From contig NZ_NVEC01000019.1 in the NCBI RefSeq assembly GCF_002571225.1, positions 34,997-98,996 on the forward strand: DNA of 64,000 nt. Reading direction: 5' to 3'. Every line of letters starts with the position of its first letter. Position 1 is the stretch's first letter. Both the position numbers and the translations under genes were made by a program. The DNA is from Bacillus sp. AFS059628 (GTDB lineage: Bacteria; Bacillota; Bacilli; Bacillales; Bacillaceae_G). A model generated the notes under the pieces. It searched no databases, was not told the DNA's origin, and saw only the letters and a program-made list of their open reading frames with translations. Shown piece after piece: positions 35,054 to 43,115 of this stretch.

Positions 35054-35323
35054 ATGATTGAACAGGTTAAGATCGAAGGGCAGTTATCAATATTTGATAT
35101 AGATGAAACAAAGATTAAGCTGTATGGAGTCTTGAAAGCTAATGGCTACCATTACGAGATTAGGAGTTATTACTTACACAATGATTACATGGAGGAAGTT
35201 AAGTACTTCTTTATTAGAACTATAGATGACACAATTATTGATATGTGTTTAAGCCAGTTCCCTGAAGTGTTTGCAGTATACGAGGGATTCACTGAAACGC
35301 AGATCAAGAAGATATATATATAG
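35054..35323 (+). CDS. Hypothetical protein (89 aa)
   Basis: Small acidic alpha/beta protein (IEGQLSIFDIDETKIKLYGV, DYMEEVKYFFIRTIDDTIID). It begins at ATG 35054 after AAAGGGAAATGAGAA and is preceded by the recurring promoter-like motif at 35017. Such proteins are common in phage and plasmid accessory regions. No family recognised. Confidence 0.55.
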   Translation: MIEQVKIEGQLSIFDIDETKIKLYGVLKANGYHYEIRSYYLHNDYMEEVKYFFIRTIDDTIIDMCLSQFPEVFAVYEGFTETQIKKIYI

Positions 35324-35606
35324 ATTGTAATAGTGCTATTTTATAAAAAAAGAGAAGCCCTTAATGAGGTCGCTCCTCTTAATGCCAATATACAATAACT
35401 ATTCCATTATAATGTATGGGCATAAAATATTTAATAATTATCTTCATGGTAAAAATTTCATTTTGCATGTATTTTAAATACGAAAAGAGCACCTAATAAA
35501 GTGCTCTTGTGACGAGATCATCCGCTTGTAGAGACAAACTTATTTTATATAGAAAGGAACACAGAATATTATATGTGTTTCTTGTCAATTCAGTACCTTT
35601 TTACAA

Positions 35607-35741
35607 AAAAAGAGCAGCTAGCAAAAGCTAACTGCTCCATTCAAGGAGATACAGAGAAAATTAAATGGATTTTGGCATACAGCCTATCAACATTATGGAC
35701 ATAATATTGGGTTTTATTCGAAGGAATTCATGTTTTATAAA
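35607..35741. repeat. Conserved 3' element of small-membrane-protein cassette 1
   Basis: Hairpin AGAGCAGCTAGC ... GCTAACTGCTC followed by about 100 bases ending ATTGGGTTTTATTC. It is related to 36672-36814 and 37400-37538. On the minus strand it lies directly downstream of a tiny membrane-protein gene each time and ends with a terminator-like stem and T tract. This copy is the most diverged. Confidence 0.65.
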
Positions 35742-35906
35742 TCAGATTATGATAGTCGATATTCTCCATATTGACCAGAAAAGAACCAAGAATTCTAGGA
35801 AAGTTCCAAGTGTTCTTTTCCTCGTTTTTTGAAATTCTTTTATTAAATAGCCAACAGCACAAATTGCTAGAAGAATGAAAAGAATAAGTTCTAGTGTAAC
35901 TGGCAT
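35742..35906 (-). CDS. Tiny membrane protein, cassette 1
   Basis: The 54-aa product starts at ATG 35906 after GGAGTAGAT. It has a hydrophobic helix (LELILFILLAICAVGYLI, residues 5-22), a basic loop (KEFQKTRKR) and a second hydrophobic stretch (FLEFLVLFWSIWRISTIII). The cassette layout (tiny hydrophobic protein, conserved 3' element, upstream hairpin element) is repeated at 36815 and 37539. Type I toxin or phage-type accessory membrane peptide are the main options. Confidence 0.5.
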   Translation of the reverse strand: MPVTLELILFILLAICAVGYLIKEFQKTRKRTLGTFLEFLVLFWSIWRISTIII

Positions 35907-36000
35907 TTGATCTACTCCTAACTCATTAATTAATTTATTATATAACGATTATAAGATGTTATTGTGGTTAATGGTGAAAAATTAAATAAAATTATCTCTA

Positions 36001-36066
36001 TATGAAAAAAGGCCCCGTTGTCTCCAACAGGACCTTCCCTAAAATGGCAAAGAGTAACTCTTACCT
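36001..36066. repeat. Hairpin repeat, copy 1
   Basis: AAAAAAGGCCCCGTTGTCTC to CTTACCTTACTCTT is about 93% identical to 37227-37305. Both copies lie upstream of a minus-strand tiny membrane-protein cassette. The GTTGTCTCCAACAG part is a short hairpin. Confidence 0.7.
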
Positions 36067-36429
36067 TACTCTTCTGCTATATAATACACCATATTTGACT
36101 ATTTGTGTAGAAGAATGTCGAAATATGCAATATTTCATATCGGCTATAGGCACATGAAGAAGTGAGACCGATAACTGAATAAAAACGCTATTTTATAGAA
36201 AAGGGGATTTGAATAGCGAACTTAAGCAGTATATCGTTCATAAGCTACACGCTTAAAAAATAAATATGCCCTAGCGTCGTGCATGGCTAGGGCATAAAAG
36301 TTAGTTAGTAAATATCTTCGTAATAATACTAACATATTATTTGTTCCTAATGTTAGGAATTAAGGATGTTTAAATTAAATTTCGAAAAATCTTAATAAAA
36401 ATTTCATTTTGTAGAAAAGGGGAATGGAT

Positions 36430-36675
36430 ATGGAGGATACTCTAGATCTTTTACAGGACTCAATTGATTTATTAATAAACCTTAGGGATTGGATGTATGT
36501 TGTACCAAAAATGGAAGCAAGAGGGTTTAGTGCTGACAAAGAATATTGGTTTAATTACGAAGACTTTAAGATGTTTAGAACAACAGATGAAGTCGGTATA
36601 GCTTTTAAAAATGATAAAGGGACTTTTGAACATTTTAGCTACAGTGAATTCTTATCATTTTTTGAGCGCAGATAA
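36430..36675 (+). CDS. Hypothetical protein (81 aa)
   Basis: Small acidic protein (LDLLQDSIDLLINLRDWMYV, WFNYEDFKMFRTTDEVG). AAAGGGG is one base from ATG 36424 and seven from ATG 36430, so the latter is the better start. The recurring promoter-like motif lies at 36394. Its end abuts the conserved element at 36672. No family recognised. Confidence 0.5.
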   Translation: MEDTLDLLQDSIDLLINLRDWMYVVPKMEARGFSADKEYWFNYEDFKMFRTTDEVGIAFKNDKGTFEHFSYSEFLSFFERR

Positions 36676-36814
36676 AAGAGCAGCTAGCAAAAGCAAACTG
36701 CTCATCTCCAAGGGGGAACTAGGAGAAAGGCTAAGGACTTCATTAAATGGGTTCAGGCTATCGCCTATCTATATTATTGACGGAATATTGAGTTTTATTC
36801 ACAAAGAATGACGT
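36672..36814. repeat. Conserved 3' element of cassette 2
   Basis: AGAGCAGCTAGC/GCAAACTGCTC hairpin, a second TCTCC/GGAGA hairpin, then CTTCATTAAATGGGTTC and TATCGCCTATCTATATTATT. Over 85% identical to 37400-37538, higher than the coding regions beside them. Confidence 0.75.
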
Positions 36815-37008
36815 TTAACTTAATGCATATCCAACGATCAAAGTTAGTGTTAAAAACACTGATAATAAAAGTGTTAGTAGAACTGTCGCTATGCTTCTAA
36901 GCATAGCGACCCAATTATCTATTTTAGAAAATCCTTTCATACCAGCAAAAAAAGTTCCTATTGTTAAAACTAGTAAAAAAATAAAGGATGGATAGGTAGT
37001 GAATTCAT
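36815..37008 (-). pseudogene. Tiny membrane protein, cassette 2, frameshifted
   Basis: From ATG 37008 the frame reads MNSLPIHPLFF and meets a stop. Adding one base in the seven-base homopolymer near 36976 restores a 64-aa membrane protein (VLTIGTFFAGMKGF, TVLLTLLLSVFLTLTLIVGY) that ends at 36815. The length of the segment is one base short of a multiple of three. Phase-variable slippage, true decay or a sequencing error are all possible. Confidence 0.5.
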
Positions 37009-37226
37009 AATAAACAATTTCGTTTCAGATGAGGCTATCGAACCAATTTCAAGATATAAGAGGAATAAGCCAATGCAAATAAAAGAAAAAATAAAGGACC
37101 ACAGATTAATGTTATGTTTCATTGCTTTCTCCTATGTAATTAAAATATTTACATTTGATTTTACTGGAAAATTAAAGAAAAAGATAGCGATTATAATTCG
37201 AAATAAATTTTTTAACAAAATAATCC

Positions 37227-37305
37227 TTTTACGAAAAAAAGGCCCCGTTGTCTCCAACAGGACCTTTCCTAAAATTGCAAAGAGTAACTCTTACCTTACT
37301 CTTTG
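37227..37305. repeat. Hairpin repeat, copy 2
   Basis: Second copy of 36001-36066 (GGCCCCGTTGTCTCCAACAG, GCAAAGAGTAACTC, CTTACCTTACTCTT). Confidence 0.7.
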
Positions 37306-37399
37306 TTCATATACTACAAGATTGTTAAAAGAAATCCAAGGCTCTTTATATTGAGAAATAAAGAAGAATCATTATAAAGAATTTTATATTTTTTCATAA

Positions 37400-37538
37400 A
37401 TAAAAGAGCAGCTAGCAAAAACTAACTGCTCGGCTGGTTCTCCAAGGGGGAAAGGAGAAAGGTTAGGGACTTCATTAAATGAGTTCTGGCCATCGCCTAT
37501 CTATATTATTGACGGAATATTTAGTTTTATTCAGTCGA
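37400..37538. repeat. Conserved 3' element of cassette 3
   Basis: Same order of hairpins as 36672-36814 with a four-base insertion before the TCTCCAAGGGGG hairpin; the last 60 bases (ATCGCCTATCTATATTATTG and on) are almost unchanged. Confidence 0.75.
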
Positions 37539-37715
37539 TTACGTTAAATGTTTGACGATATAGTCTTTTATTAGTAAAAAAGCTGCAAGGAGAAACATTA
37601 CGTCAATTGAGAACCAAAACATATCTTTTTGAGGTTTCTTAAACTCTGATATTAGGGAAAACATTAAAAAAAAGGCAATGGTTATTACAATAGAGAGTTT
37701 AATCATATCAGACAT
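37539..37715 (-). CDS. Tiny membrane protein, cassette 3
   Basis: The 58-aa product starts at ATG 37715 after TTAGGAGTG. It has two hydrophobic helices (IKLSIVITIAFFLMFSLISE, SIDVMFLLAAFLLIKDYIV) separated by KKPQKD. Topology matches cassette 1 although the sequence is diverged. The conserved 3' element follows directly. Confidence 0.5.
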   Translation of the reverse strand: MSDMIKLSIVITIAFFLMFSLISEFKKPQKDMFWFSIDVMFLLAAFLLIKDYIVKHLT

Positions 37716-37838
37716 TTATAGCACTCCTAACATTTAATCTTTTTTATTATATAGCTATTTCCAATGTTGAGGAATTTAAAAAGTGTTTTATGAGAATTCA
37801 AACAAAATAATCCTTTTAATAGAAAGCGAGGAATAACA

Positions 37839-38345
37839 GTGGGACAAGGTAACCGCGGAATGGCGTTTGAAAAGCTTATCAATCTATCGAATGAAATGTA
37901 TCAAAGAGAGGGAGTGGCGCTTATAAATAAGCGTCCGACTCCTGTAAAGGTATTAAAAATGGTTTATGGCCGTGTGAAGGATGGTTATTACGAATCTAAA
38001 AGTACAGTAGATTATGACGGCGTATATAAGGGCCGCGCTATAGCGTTTGAAGCGAAGTCTACAAATGAGATAAATCGATTTGATCTGAAGAACATTGCGC
38101 AGCACCAATTAGATTACTTAGATAAAGCAGAGAAGATGGGAGCGATATGTTTCTTCCTTATCGGGTTTAGTAAAGATCAGTCAGTATTCGCAGTACCGTT
38201 ATCTGTTATTCAATCTTACGTAAGGATGTCACAGTAGCCAAAAGGCAAGAAGTCGATACCAAGAGCAGACTTTGATATTTACGGATACTTAGTAGAACAG
38301 ACAGAACGAGCGCCAGTGGATTACTTACAATACGTAATAGGTTAA
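37839..38345 (+). pseudogene. recU: RecU-like Holliday junction resolvase with internal amber codon
   Basis: Codons 1-132 match RecU/phage PrfA-type resolvase: RGMAFEKLINLSNEMYQREG, KSTVDYDGVYKGRAIAFEAK (catalytic D ... E-x-K) and HQLDYLDKAEKMGAICFFLI. The frame meets TAG at 38235-38237 but continues in frame as PKGKKSIPRADFDIYGYLV and ERAPVDYLQYVIG to 38345, the normal RecU end. One nonsense change therefore separates the active-site domain from the C terminus. Readthrough would give 168 aa. It starts at GTG 37839 behind GCGAGG and the recurring promoter-like motif. Confidence 0.8.
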
Positions 38346-38447
38346 ATAGAGGGAATTGATAAAACATATTTTTTGTATTATTTAATACAAATATATATAA
38401 TTATATAGATGTTAGTATATTAACTAGTTAAAAATGGGGAAAGAATA

Positions 38448-38726
38448 ATGAAGATTAAATTTGTTGTGGTTAAAGATGAAAATTTTGACTTTACTTTATT
38501 AGAAACAAAATTGTTAAAAACTTTTAAAGAAGTGGATAATGTAGCAATAGTTGAAAAGGTTGAAGATAAAATTTTTGAAAAAGGTGATGTATCAATCCAT
38601 TTGGCGGAGATTACTATTAATGTTACAGGAAAGAATATCGGATATAGATCAGTTTCAGCTAGTATATTTATTGTTCTTGAAAGTCTATCAATAAAACTAT
38701 TCAATATTAATATTAGTATACATTAA
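38448..38726 (+). CDS. Hypothetical protein (92 aa)
   Basis: ATG 38448 follows GGGGAAAG. The beta/alpha sequence (MKIKFVVVKDENFDFTLLET, VSIHLAEITINVTGKNIG) has no membrane helix. A short hairpin with T tract (38728-38750, CATCCAATACGGGTG) follows. No family recognised. Confidence 0.5.
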   Translation: MKIKFVVVKDENFDFTLLETKLLKTFKEVDNVAIVEKVEDKIFEKGDVSIHLAEITINVTGKNIGYRSVSASIFIVLESLSIKLFNINISIH

Positions 38727-38879
38727 GCATCCAATACGGGTGCTTTTTTCTTTGTTGTATAGAAATTACACATTAAACGTGAATTTGAAAAAAATGGACA
38801 TTTAGATTAAAGGATATCTATATAAATAGGTAGAATCTAATTATTTGGTTCACATTTTAATCCAAGGGGTACAAATTCG

Positions 38880-39071
38880 ATGCGGCGTGAAAAGGATTTG
38901 TTAAAACAATGGAAGGCGGATTTACAAGCTATTCAAGAAGAGAAAAGACTGAAGAAGAAGGCTAAAAAAAAGAATAAGAAATTTAGCATTCCGGATAATA
39001 CAGCTGACTTCATGAACAGCAAGAATACTTATCATAAAGAGAACGGGGTATGGAAGCAAAGAAATAAATAA
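38880..39071 (+). CDS. Small basic protein (63 aa)
   Basis: Starts at ATG 38880 after CCAAGGGG. Highly charged and helical (LLKQWKADLQAIQEEKRLKK, KAKKKNKKFSI), ending NGVWKQRNK. It resembles small phage or plasmid proteins that may bind nucleic acid. Function unknown. Confidence 0.5.
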   Translation: MRREKDLLKQWKADLQAIQEEKRLKKKAKKKNKKFSIPDNTADFMNSKNTYHKENGVWKQRNK

Positions 39072-39088
39072 TATGAGGGTAAATAAGT

Positions 39089-39190
39089 TTGATTAAGTTT
39101 ATAGCACTTATTGTAGGTGCTACCGCAATCTGGGCGGCGTCTTGTTTGTTGTTAAGGAAAGATAAGGGGGAAATAAAAAAAGAGAGCTAA
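39089..39190 (+). CDS. Tiny membrane protein (33 aa)
   Basis: TTG 39089 follows TGAGGGT. One membrane helix (FIALIVGATAIWAASCLLL) and a charged tail. It is followed by an AGAGAGC/GCTCTCT hairpin with a T tract (39182-39202). Support is modest. Confidence 0.4.
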   Translation: MIKFIALIVGATAIWAASCLLLRKDKGEIKKES

Positions 39191-39214
39191 TGCTCTCTTT
39201 TTTGGATGTGGTAA

Positions 39215-39352
39215 TTAATCGCAGATTGGTATTCCAAGCACTCTTAGAGCTAATGCTACTTGAAGAGAAATCTCTAATCTAGCAATTTCAATACCAGCTA
39301 CTGAGAGAACTAAAAAAGGTTGTCCATTTACAAACACAACGCAACTATCCAT
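39215..39352 (-). CDS. Tiny hydrophobic protein (45 aa)
   Basis: ATG 39352 follows GAAAGGAGGC, a strong RBS. The sequence (MDSCVVFVNGQPFLVLSVAG, then EIARLEISLQVALALRVLGI) is hydrophobic without a clear single membrane span and ends PICD. It is convergent with the tiny gene at 39089. No family recognised. Confidence 0.5.
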   Translation of the reverse strand: MDSCVVFVNGQPFLVLSVAGIEIARLEISLQVALALRVLGIPICD

Positions 39353-39621
39353 GGTTACGCCTCCTTTCTAGCAATCTACTATAGTATATGGATTTAACGT
39401 TAATATGTAATAGTTAGATTAATTGATTTAATAAAATTGATAGATTAGCCCATTTAAACAAAACAAACGAACACAACGATTGAAAATGGAGAAGTGAGAT
39501 AGACTTGCAAATTAAAGAATTATTAATCTAAAATACAAAACATAGACTAGTAAACAAACTATTTCTACCTTTTAATCATAGAATATGATGAATTCTATTT
39601 TTAGAGGAGGGAATCATATCT

Positions 39622-39825
39622 ATGAGATGGAATAATAATTTTGGACATTCTCGAGATTGTAATAGCTTTTGGGATGATTTAGTATTTTGCGGATGCGGTC
39701 GTAGACATAGAAGAAACGATTTTAACGACTGTCATTGTAGACGCGACTGTGATTGTGATGAGTGTCGTCGTAGACGCAATCATGACCGCGATCGTGAGCA
39801 TAATCATGATGATCGTCGAGATTGA
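39622..39825 (+). CDS. Cys/His/Arg/Asp-rich small protein
   Basis: The 67-aa product starts at ATG 39622 after GAGGAGGG. It has nine cysteines in CGCG, CHC and CDCDEC patterns and an Arg/His/Asp tail (RRRRNHDRDREHNHDDRRD). The composition resembles small Bacillus spore-coat proteins or a metal-binding peptide. A terminator follows (39838-39870, GAGTGC/GCACTC with T tract). Confidence 0.6.
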   Translation: MRWNNNFGHSRDCNSFWDDLVFCGCGRRHRRNDFNDCHCRRDCDCDECRRRRNHDRDREHNHDDRRD

Positions 39826-40091
39826 TAAAGCCTTTTGTAAGAGTGCATATCTTAATCGCACTCTTTTTTTATTATGTTTTTATAGTGTTGAATACTTATG
39901 TAAATATGGAAAACAGATTTGATTCTTGGAATGAGGGGATCGATGTGGATATAACACATACTATAGCGAGAATAGTTGTTAATGGGAAAGATCTTCCGTT
40001 TACTTCAGTTAGAACCTCTGCTTGGATTAATGGACCTGCGAATGATTTAATTGTTACGACTAGGTAAAGAGTGAAGGAGCTGTATTGATTT

Positions 40092-40220
40092 ATGTGGTCA
40101 CGGGTGCCAGTTGTGCTAACGATGTATTTCCTTCAGGGTGCTGACGTGATGAGATTTGCTAGGGTTGCAGGGGTTGATGAAAGAGTAACGGGAGAATATA
40201 TATATCATTTTATTTGGTGA
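40092..40220 (+). CDS. Tiny protein (42 aa)
   Basis: ATG 40092 lies 11 bases after AAGGAG. The product (VVLTMYFLQGADVMRFARVA, GVDERVTGEYIYHFIW) could be a short helix-turn-helix-like peptide. The hairpin AAGAACCTGC/GCAGGTTCTT follows at 40265-40291. Weak support. Confidence 0.35.
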   Translation: MWSRVPVVLTMYFLQGADVMRFARVAGVDERVTGEYIYHFIW

Positions 40221-40367
40221 TAAGACGAACTTTACGTAGCCTATCAGCTGCTTTTTATTTAAAAAAAGAACCTGCGGGTTTGCAGGTTCTCTTGATAATG
40301 ATTTATGAAGTAAGACCCAAAAATATAATACAATGATTCAAAAATGAGTTCAAGAGTGTTTGGTAAT

Positions 40368-40589
40368 TCAACCCGCCCTATAGTCTTTGTTTTTTAGTTT
40401 CTTTCTAATATCCATAAATCCGATAATCATTATCGCCATGCATATTAACTTGAGCCAACGGAATTCCTGATGGTACATTAGTCCAGAGAAGAATTCATAG
40501 GCATATAACAAACCGACAATTGGAAATAGCCAAGTCATAAATTTCAAATCTTTTAGATGAAACTTATAATTATTAATCTTTTTCCACAT
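40368..40589 (-). CDS. Small two-helix membrane protein
   Basis: The 73-aa product starts at ATG 40589 behind TAGGAG. Two helices (MTWLFPIVGLLYAYEFFSGL, WLKLICMAIMIIGFMDI) and a C-terminal KKLKNKDYR. The neighbouring gene upstream encodes a similar protein (YEF in helix 1, MRDFKKKNYR at the end), so they are a tandem paralogous pair. Confidence 0.6.
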   Translation of the reverse strand: MWKKINNYKFHLKDLKFMTWLFPIVGLLYAYEFFSGLMYHQEFRWLKLICMAIMIIGFMDIRKKLKNKDYRAG

Positions 40590-40607
40590 ATGTATCGACT
40601 CCTATTG

Positions 40608-40805
40608 TTATGAGATTCTGTAGTTTTTCTTTTTGAAATCACGCATGTTTAGGATAAAGAATAGGAGGAAGATAACAGCTCCGATGCCATAAATCCAATA
40701 GTATGTATGCCCTGTTGTGTATCCGATATAGAATTCATAAGTAGTCCAAATTATAAGGAGTACTGAACAGACAGTAGAGATCATTAATGAGCCAAAGCTT
40801 CTCAT
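40608..40805 (-). CDS. Small two-helix membrane protein, paralogue
   Basis: The 65-aa product starts at ATG 40805 after GAGGTG. Two helices (LMISTVCSVLLIIWTTYEFY, IYGIGAVIFLLFFIL) and the tail NMRDFKKKNYRIS parallel the downstream gene, which starts 18 bases after it ends. Confidence 0.6.
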   Translation of the reverse strand: MRSFGSLMISTVCSVLLIIWTTYEFYIGYTTGHTYYWIYGIGAVIFLLFFILNMRDFKKKNYRIS

Positions 40806-41230
40806 GATTTTCACCTCAATTCAAAATGTTAGAACTTACTTGTAATTTTATATTTAAATAATAAGATTTACAAGAAGAGGGAATAAAAGAAAGAACCCGC
40901 TGGAGTTCGGGTTCTTTTCAGAAGTGATGATGTATTCTCGGCTTGAGAACTGAGAAAATACAAAAATATAGTACAACGAGTTTTAGAGAATTTCAATACT
41001 AAATTAGAGTTATTTCGGAGGAGGATGAAGGAACCAAGGTAGTGATAAAGTATATGCGTTTTTAAAAAATGAGTAGGATATCTTAAGGAAACATAAAAAT
41101 TATTGAAATTTTTGTATGAATTCATTAATATGGAATTATATTTATTGTTTAATTGATTCCGTTTATTCCCACACCTTTTTGTGTGTTGTGGTTGAGTTGT
41201 AGAAGCAAGTTGCGTCTTGTTTCATTTGTG

Positions 41231-41312
41231 AAAGGGCTTCTTTGAGCCGATTAGTGTATATAGCTTTTTTTGCTATGCACATTATTAATCGACTTGAAGA
41301 GGCCCTTTTTGT
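41231..41312 (+). promoter_or_regulatory. Long leader terminator before 41389 gene
   Basis: AAAGGGCTTCTTTGAG ... CTTGAAGAGGCCCTTT with inner CCGATTAGTG and TATAGC/GCTAT arms makes a hairpin of about 75 nt followed by T5. It stands about 75 bases before the start codon, again between upstream DNA and the RBS. The rest of 40896-41230 holds only a short GAACCCG/CGGGTTC terminator (40891-40920). Confidence 0.65.
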
Positions 41313-41388
41313 GTTGTTTTCAAGTCTGTTTGATTGGTAGTACCCATTATTACACTGGGCAAAAATTATTATCTAGGGGGATTTATTT

Positions 41389-41940
41389 ATGATTATCAGT
41401 TATGAAGTATCTTTATTTTGTTCTGCGCATCCAGATGAACTTATTCCAAGTTTACGTGCATTACGAATGAGAGTTACAAAAGAAGGAGCATTTTGGGAAC
41501 GAGATTGTTATCAGTTTTCTATTAAACCATCAAACTTGTCACAGCGAGCAGCAAAACAAGCAGGGGAAATCTATTTGTATCATGTTCATTTTAATGGATG
41601 TGTACGGGATTTCCTTTTTTTATTGGAAAGATGTTTTAGAGGGACGAGTTTTCGCTTTACTGCTATCCGTGGTTTTTTAGATGTAGAAGGTTATTCACTT
41701 AAGAAATGGAAACCAATTCTACGTAACCACCACATAAACTCTGCAGATGTAGATTGTATTTTCAAGAAAGATGATCTTGTAATGATTGTGCATCACCATG
41801 GAGGTTTAGAGGTGGTTAAGCGTGCGGAAAAAGGCGAACAATTAAAAAAAGTAAACTTTTTAGAGGTAGATAGCTGGTTACAAGCACTCAATCCGACAAA
41901 AGAGGATTTATTCTCTTTAACAGGTGTGAGTGTATCGTAA
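41389..41940 (+). CDS. Hypothetical protein before the zincin gene
   Basis: The 183-aa soluble protein starts at ATG 41389 after TAGGGGG. It contains several His and Cys residues (IVHHHGGLEVV, HVHFNGCVRDFLFLLERCF), which might bind metal, and a beta-rich N terminus (IISYEVSLFCSAHPDEL). It is in the same direction as the zincin and primase genes and may be co-transcribed. No family recognised. Confidence 0.6.
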   Translation: MIISYEVSLFCSAHPDELIPSLRALRMRVTKEGAFWERDCYQFSIKPSNLSQRAAKQAGEIYLYHVHFNGCVRDFLFLLERCFRGTSFRFTAIRGFLDVEGYSLKKWKPILRNHHINSADVDCIFKKDDLVMIVHHHGGLEVVKRAEKGEQLKKVNFLEVDSWLQALNPTKEDLFSLTGVSVS

Positions 41941-41985
41941 TGAGTGATTTACATAACTATTTGGAAGTTTACAGACAGAGGGCAT

Positions 41986-42030
41986 GACAGAAATCCGTAG
42001 TGAAAAATGACTATGAATTTCTGTCTTTTA
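41986..42030 (+). promoter_or_regulatory. Leader hairpin before zincin gene
   Basis: GACAGAAATCCGTAG pairs with CTATGAATTTCTGTC, followed by TTTTA, 23 bases before ATG 42053. A terminator between the 41389 gene and the zincin gene. Confidence 0.7.
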
Positions 42031-42052
42031 TTTTATTCAGGAGGATTTTAGT

Positions 42053-43115
42053 ATGAATTTATTTGAACTGTTTGGTTTAGAGGTAAGAGAAGACATAATG
42101 GTACAAGATGTGAGAACAGATAAACAAGCTCGCAATCGATACAGTTATGATGTAGGTGAGAAATTAGCGGGAGCAAAGAAAGAGATACGAGCTTTAAAAG
42201 AATCATTTTTAGTATCATTTTCCTTAGAAATTTTAGCTGAAATTGAAAAAGAATCGGCAGTAGAGGCACTAAATGCATTGGATCGAAACACATTGATTCC
42301 ATTTTCTTTTGAAAATGAAAAAGAAAATGATGTCCCGCCACGTGTGGCAAAGTTAAAGCAACTACTAGTGGGCAGGATAAATAAGAAACCAATTGTAGAT
42401 ACACCGGCTGCAAGGAAACTATATGTTCAGGCATGTAGAAGAATATGGCATGATTTACAGTCGGTACATACCTTAGAACAATGGGTAGATCTTGTTGTCT
42501 CTTATGGTATGGAAATGAGCAATGGTTGGTCTGCATTTAGAAAAAATAAGAATGTAACATTCACATTTAAAAGAATGGTAGAGGAATATTTTGATGAGTT
42601 TATTGATGCAGATGGTATGGAGTTATTAATATTAGGAAAGAAATTCATATCACTTTGCACAAATTCAAAAAGTATTAATTCTACGTACCTTCGTGTATCA
42701 CATGAACTAACATGGAATGATTTACTTACGAAAAAGGTTACGACCCGTAAGAAATCCGCAGCTGCTTGGAGTAGGAAACTGCCGGATACCCTGCAAAGAA
42801 AAGGGCCAGGAATAGAAATTGCTACCAAACCAGAAGACGTAGTTGCTATGTTTGGGTTAAAGGGGATGCAATTTGGTCATTATTGCACTGAACAATATGC
42901 CAAAGAGCATATTAGGCATGTATCTGAAGCGTTACATGATTTAGCTCGTATATTGGGGATTCCACCTGAGTATATAGGGTTAGGAGGACGCTTAGGACTT
43001 GCGATTGGTGCGAGAGGAAGCGGCAATGCATTAGCACATTATGAACCTTCTACCAAGGTCATTAATTTAACTCGTGATAATGGAGTCGGGGCATTGTGTC
43101 ATGAATGGGGACATG
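42053..43115 (+). CDS. Zincin-like (LPD1-type) metallopeptidase protein, exon 1
   Basis: Exon 1 encodes residues 1-354 of a protein that is 583 aa after splicing to 45818-46506. Near the end it reads VINLTRDNGVGALCHEWGH, the zinc-binding HExxH motif of the large-polyvalent-protein metallopeptidase domain, preceded by FGARGSG-like AIGARGSGNALAHYEP. The family is typical of conjugative elements and phages. The exon stops after one base of the next codon (phase 1), where intron 1 begins GTGCGAC. ATG 42053 has an AGGAGG RBS. Confidence 0.88.

Larger units (their letters stand above)
34179..37831 (+). repeat. Array of AACAAAAT-n-TTATTTTATAGAAA motifs
   Basis: A motif close to AACAAAATCTTTATTTTATA followed by GAAA or GAAAAGGGG recurs at about 34179, 34557, 34700, 35017, 35450, 35525, 36179, 36394, 37214 and 37800. 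It lies directly before the RBS of the plus genes at 35054, 36430 and 37839, and elsewhere directly before hairpins. It may be a promoter for a non-standard sigma factor or a phage-like polymerase, or a shared recombination unit. Spaced hairpins in between include 34580-34611 (AGAAGCCCTA/TAGGGCTTCT) and 34724-34755 (TAGCCCCTTGGAG/CTCCAAGGGGCTA). Confidence 0.5.

Noticed and set aside
34200-37540. CRISPR array suspected from repeated hairpins
   Set aside because: The repeats differ in length and sequence, spacing is irregular, and no cas genes are present.
39906-40067. Possible 53-aa ORF after the Cys-rich gene
   Set aside because: The protein sequence looks plausible (TIARIVVNGKDLPFTS) but no RBS is present near ATG 39906 and it follows a terminator. 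Left as doubtful.
34000-41000. Prophage
   Set aside because: Small phage-like genes and RecU occur, but there is no integrase, terminase, capsid, tail or lysis module.
42048-42536. 162-codon minus-strand frame opposite the zincin gene
   Set aside because: Shadow of a real gene on the other strand; no RBS or domain.
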